This document shows, in pieces, positions 63,766 through 64,000 of a stretch of DNA of 64,000 nt. The stretch spans positions 17,851-81,850 of the forward strand of contig CAJJDO010000050.1 in the NCBI GenBank assembly GCA_905183005.1. The letters run 5' to 3'. The translations under genes were made by a program, and so were the position numbers. The first letter of the stretch is position 1, and each line of letters opens with the position of its first letter. The notes under the pieces are model-generated. The model saw nothing but the letters and a program-made list of their open reading frames with translations. It had not been told where the DNA came from and made no database searches. This stretch comes from Paramecium pentaurelia (taxonomy: Eukaryota; Ciliophora; Oligohymenophorea; Peniculida; Parameciidae).

Positions 63766-64000
63766 AATACTACATAATTAATGTTCATCATAAATTTAGT
63801 CTCTTTAAAAGGAGAACGATAATATATCATAAGAGAATATCATTTTGAAATTATAATATGATGCATTATTAACAAAATGTGATACACTAGAATAAAAGTT
63901 TAATGACAAAATTGCTTAATTTTATTCACTTATTGAATAATTATTAAAGTAGAACCAAGATGACATCGAAGAAAATAATTAATTGAACTAATTGACTAAA
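63766..64000 (+). CDS. Coiled-coil coding fragment after the gap (3' partial)
   Basis: Past the N an open frame continues to the window end: ILHNQCSSQIQSLQKEND, then KLQYDALLTKCDTLEQKF and IEQLLKQNQDDIEENN. Composition is coiled-coil (Gln/Glu/Asn/Leu) like the giant gene but lacks the KLFRAM motif. It could be the C-terminal part of the same gene or a different locus joined by the assembly. Neither end is visible. Confidence 0.55.

Noticed and set aside
1..64000. Telomeric repeats, IES ends, tRNA or rRNA genes
   Set aside because: I looked for CCCCAA/CCC[AC]AA runs, TA-bounded inverted ends and cloverleaf-like GC islands and saw none.

Overview
The window is ciliate somatic (macronuclear-type) DNA. 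It is very AT-rich, and its genes read through only if TAA and TAG are sense codons (glutamine) and TGA is the sole stop. Standard-code ORF calling therefore breaks nearly every gene. I resolved 45 introns by frame restoration; they are 19-34 nt long and start mainly GTA. Code plus tiny introns points to an oligohymenophorean close to Paramecium. The genus is an inference, because no rRNA or other marker gene is present.

Layout. 1-8.5 kb: the 3' part of a large beta-helix/multispan membrane protein, a broken open frame, and a VWA/alpha-kinase protein with CCCH zinc fingers. 8.7-18.9 kb: a MATE transporter (-), an OSCA/CSC1 channel (+), a small CxxC coiled-coil protein (+), a CDPK with an altered catalytic loop (-), two unknowns (-) and a Noc4-like ribosome-biogenesis protein (-). 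18.9-29.8 kb: a propeller-like protein (+), unknowns, a TPR-like protein (-), a small membrane protein (+), a coiled-coil protein (+), a compact kinesin (-) and an unknown (-). 29.8-42.1 kb: an ERGIC/Erv46 cargo receptor, coiled-coil proteins, an Aurora-like kinase with DFN in place of DFG, a kinase with a long N-terminal extension, a decayed P-type ATPase, a PX sorting nexin and a membrane RING-H2 ligase with an EGF-like module. 42.3-50.7 kb (all -): an NRDE2-like protein, a cyclic-nucleotide-binding protein and a K+ channel with a zinc knuckle. 51.1-52.1 kb: a mitochondrial carrier (-).

52.1 kb to the end: one giant coiled-coil gene. It carries a 2067-bp (689-codon) higher-order repeat present as four complete, apparently identical units plus a fifth truncated at a single N (63764). 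Each unit holds nine diverged copies of a motif of about 41 residues (LGKLFRAM...KQKAI.EEL type). This nested array is the most striking structure in the window.

The genes are mostly independent housekeeping, signalling and trafficking genes, with no operon logic. Themes are trafficking (ERGIC, sorting nexin, RING ligase, kinesin), ion and osmotic sensing (OSCA, K+ channel, neighbouring cyclic-nucleotide-binding protein) and protein kinases. Packing is tight: three head-to-head pairs are separated by only 23, 43 and 24 nt, and one convergent pair shares a palindromic TCATGA that supplies both stops. Longer spacers hold AT-rich sequence or decayed gene copies. I saw no tRNA, rRNA, CRISPR, IS-like element or telomeric repeat.
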